Assembly (NCBI RefSeq): GCF_000168715.1 | Contig: NZ_AASE01000023.1 | Span: 1-33,415 of the forward strand | Origin: Chlorobium ferrooxidans DSM 13031 | GTDB lineage: Bacteria > Bacteroidota > Chlorobiia > Chlorobiales > Chlorobiaceae | Direction: 5' to 3' | Length of the DNA: 33,415 nt | In this document: one piece after another, positions 33,306-33,415 of the stretch | Layout of the letters: the number at the start of each line of letters is the position of its first letter | How positions within the stretch are numbered: the first letter of the stretch is position 1 | Notes under the pieces: generated by a model | What the model was told of the DNA's origin: nothing | What the model saw: the letters and a program-made list of their open reading frames with translations, nothing else | Databases searched by the model: none | Translations under genes and position numbers: made by a program

Positions 33306-33415
33306 TCACTCCTGCTTCAGTGATCTCCAGCACCTTTCATGCAGTGTTCTTGCCCGCTTTTCGCTGACCCGTATTATCGAACATCCACCATCCTTATTTT
33401 CATGGCCGGTCAGAT
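33306..33415 (-). CDS. Possible C-terminal fragment of an unknown gene entering from the right edge
   Basis: On the minus strand a frame is open from the window edge for 36 codons and stops with TGA at 33306-33308. The predicted end is charged and includes CSIIRVSEKRARTLHERC. I do not recognise it. One plus-strand frame across the same bases is also open, so short length makes coding uncertain. Confidence 0.3.
   Translation of the reverse strand, partial: LTGHENKDGGCSIIRVSEKRARTLHERCWRSLKQE

Overview
This window reads as a single, colinear stretch of core chromosome from a green sulfur bacterium (Chlorobi; Chlorobium/Pelodictyon-like). That assignment is an inference from protein character and gene order: rnpA-yidD-yidC, a complete mraZ-to-ftsZ division cluster, and a separate F0/delta ATP synthase operon. 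No 16S or other decisive marker is present. Base composition and codon use look even throughout, and I see no insertion sequence, prophage, integrase or CRISPR array. The rnpA-yidD-yidC trio suggests the left edge lies near the replication origin.

Layout. 1-3961 (+): tail of rnpA, then yidD, yidC, a PAP2 phosphatase and a ROK sugar kinase, tightly packed. 4106-5548 (+): an Fe-S 23S rRNA uracil methyltransferase (RlmD type). 5549-5757: an intergenic patch of short tandem repeats and a hairpin, the least ordinary non-coding DNA in the window. 5758-10383 (-): YkvA/DUF1232 protein, rhomboid protease, pgk, mltG, a short chorismate mutase and a YacP-type NYN nuclease. 10384-10572: a divergent regulatory region with a clear MraZ-box array and a hairpin over the mraZ ribosome binding site. 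10573-27451 (+): mraZ, rsmH, ftsL, ftsI, murE, murF, mraY, murD, ftsW, murG, murC, ftsQ, ftsA, ftsZ, many overlapping by a few bases and so probably translationally coupled. 27497-28792 (+): a CoA-transferase 45 bp behind ftsZ. 28819-29586 (-): pgeF, the editing enzyme for MurC errors. 29879-33106 (+): an ATP synthase half-operon (AtpZ/I-like protein, unknown membrane protein, a, c, b, delta), closed by a strong terminator. 33219-33291 (+): tRNA-Ala(CGC). A possible C-terminal gene fragment runs in from the right edge on the minus strand.

How the parts work together. The central cluster makes the lipid-linked peptidoglycan precursor (MurE, MurF, MurD, MurC, MraY, MurG) and assembles the septal machine (FtsZ, FtsA, FtsQ, FtsL, FtsW, FtsI) under MraZ control. 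MltG trims new glycan strands and PgeF corrects misincorporated residues. YidC with YidD inserts membrane proteins, including F0 subunits in other bacteria.

I did not find a convincing wholly new system. The best leads are two copies of the C-terminal partner-binding motif in FtsZ, the MraZ-box array combined with a ribosome-site hairpin, a terminator-like hairpin between atpE and atpF, a hairpin abutting the CoA-transferase start codon, and a 31-codon overlapping frame between murC and ftsQ.
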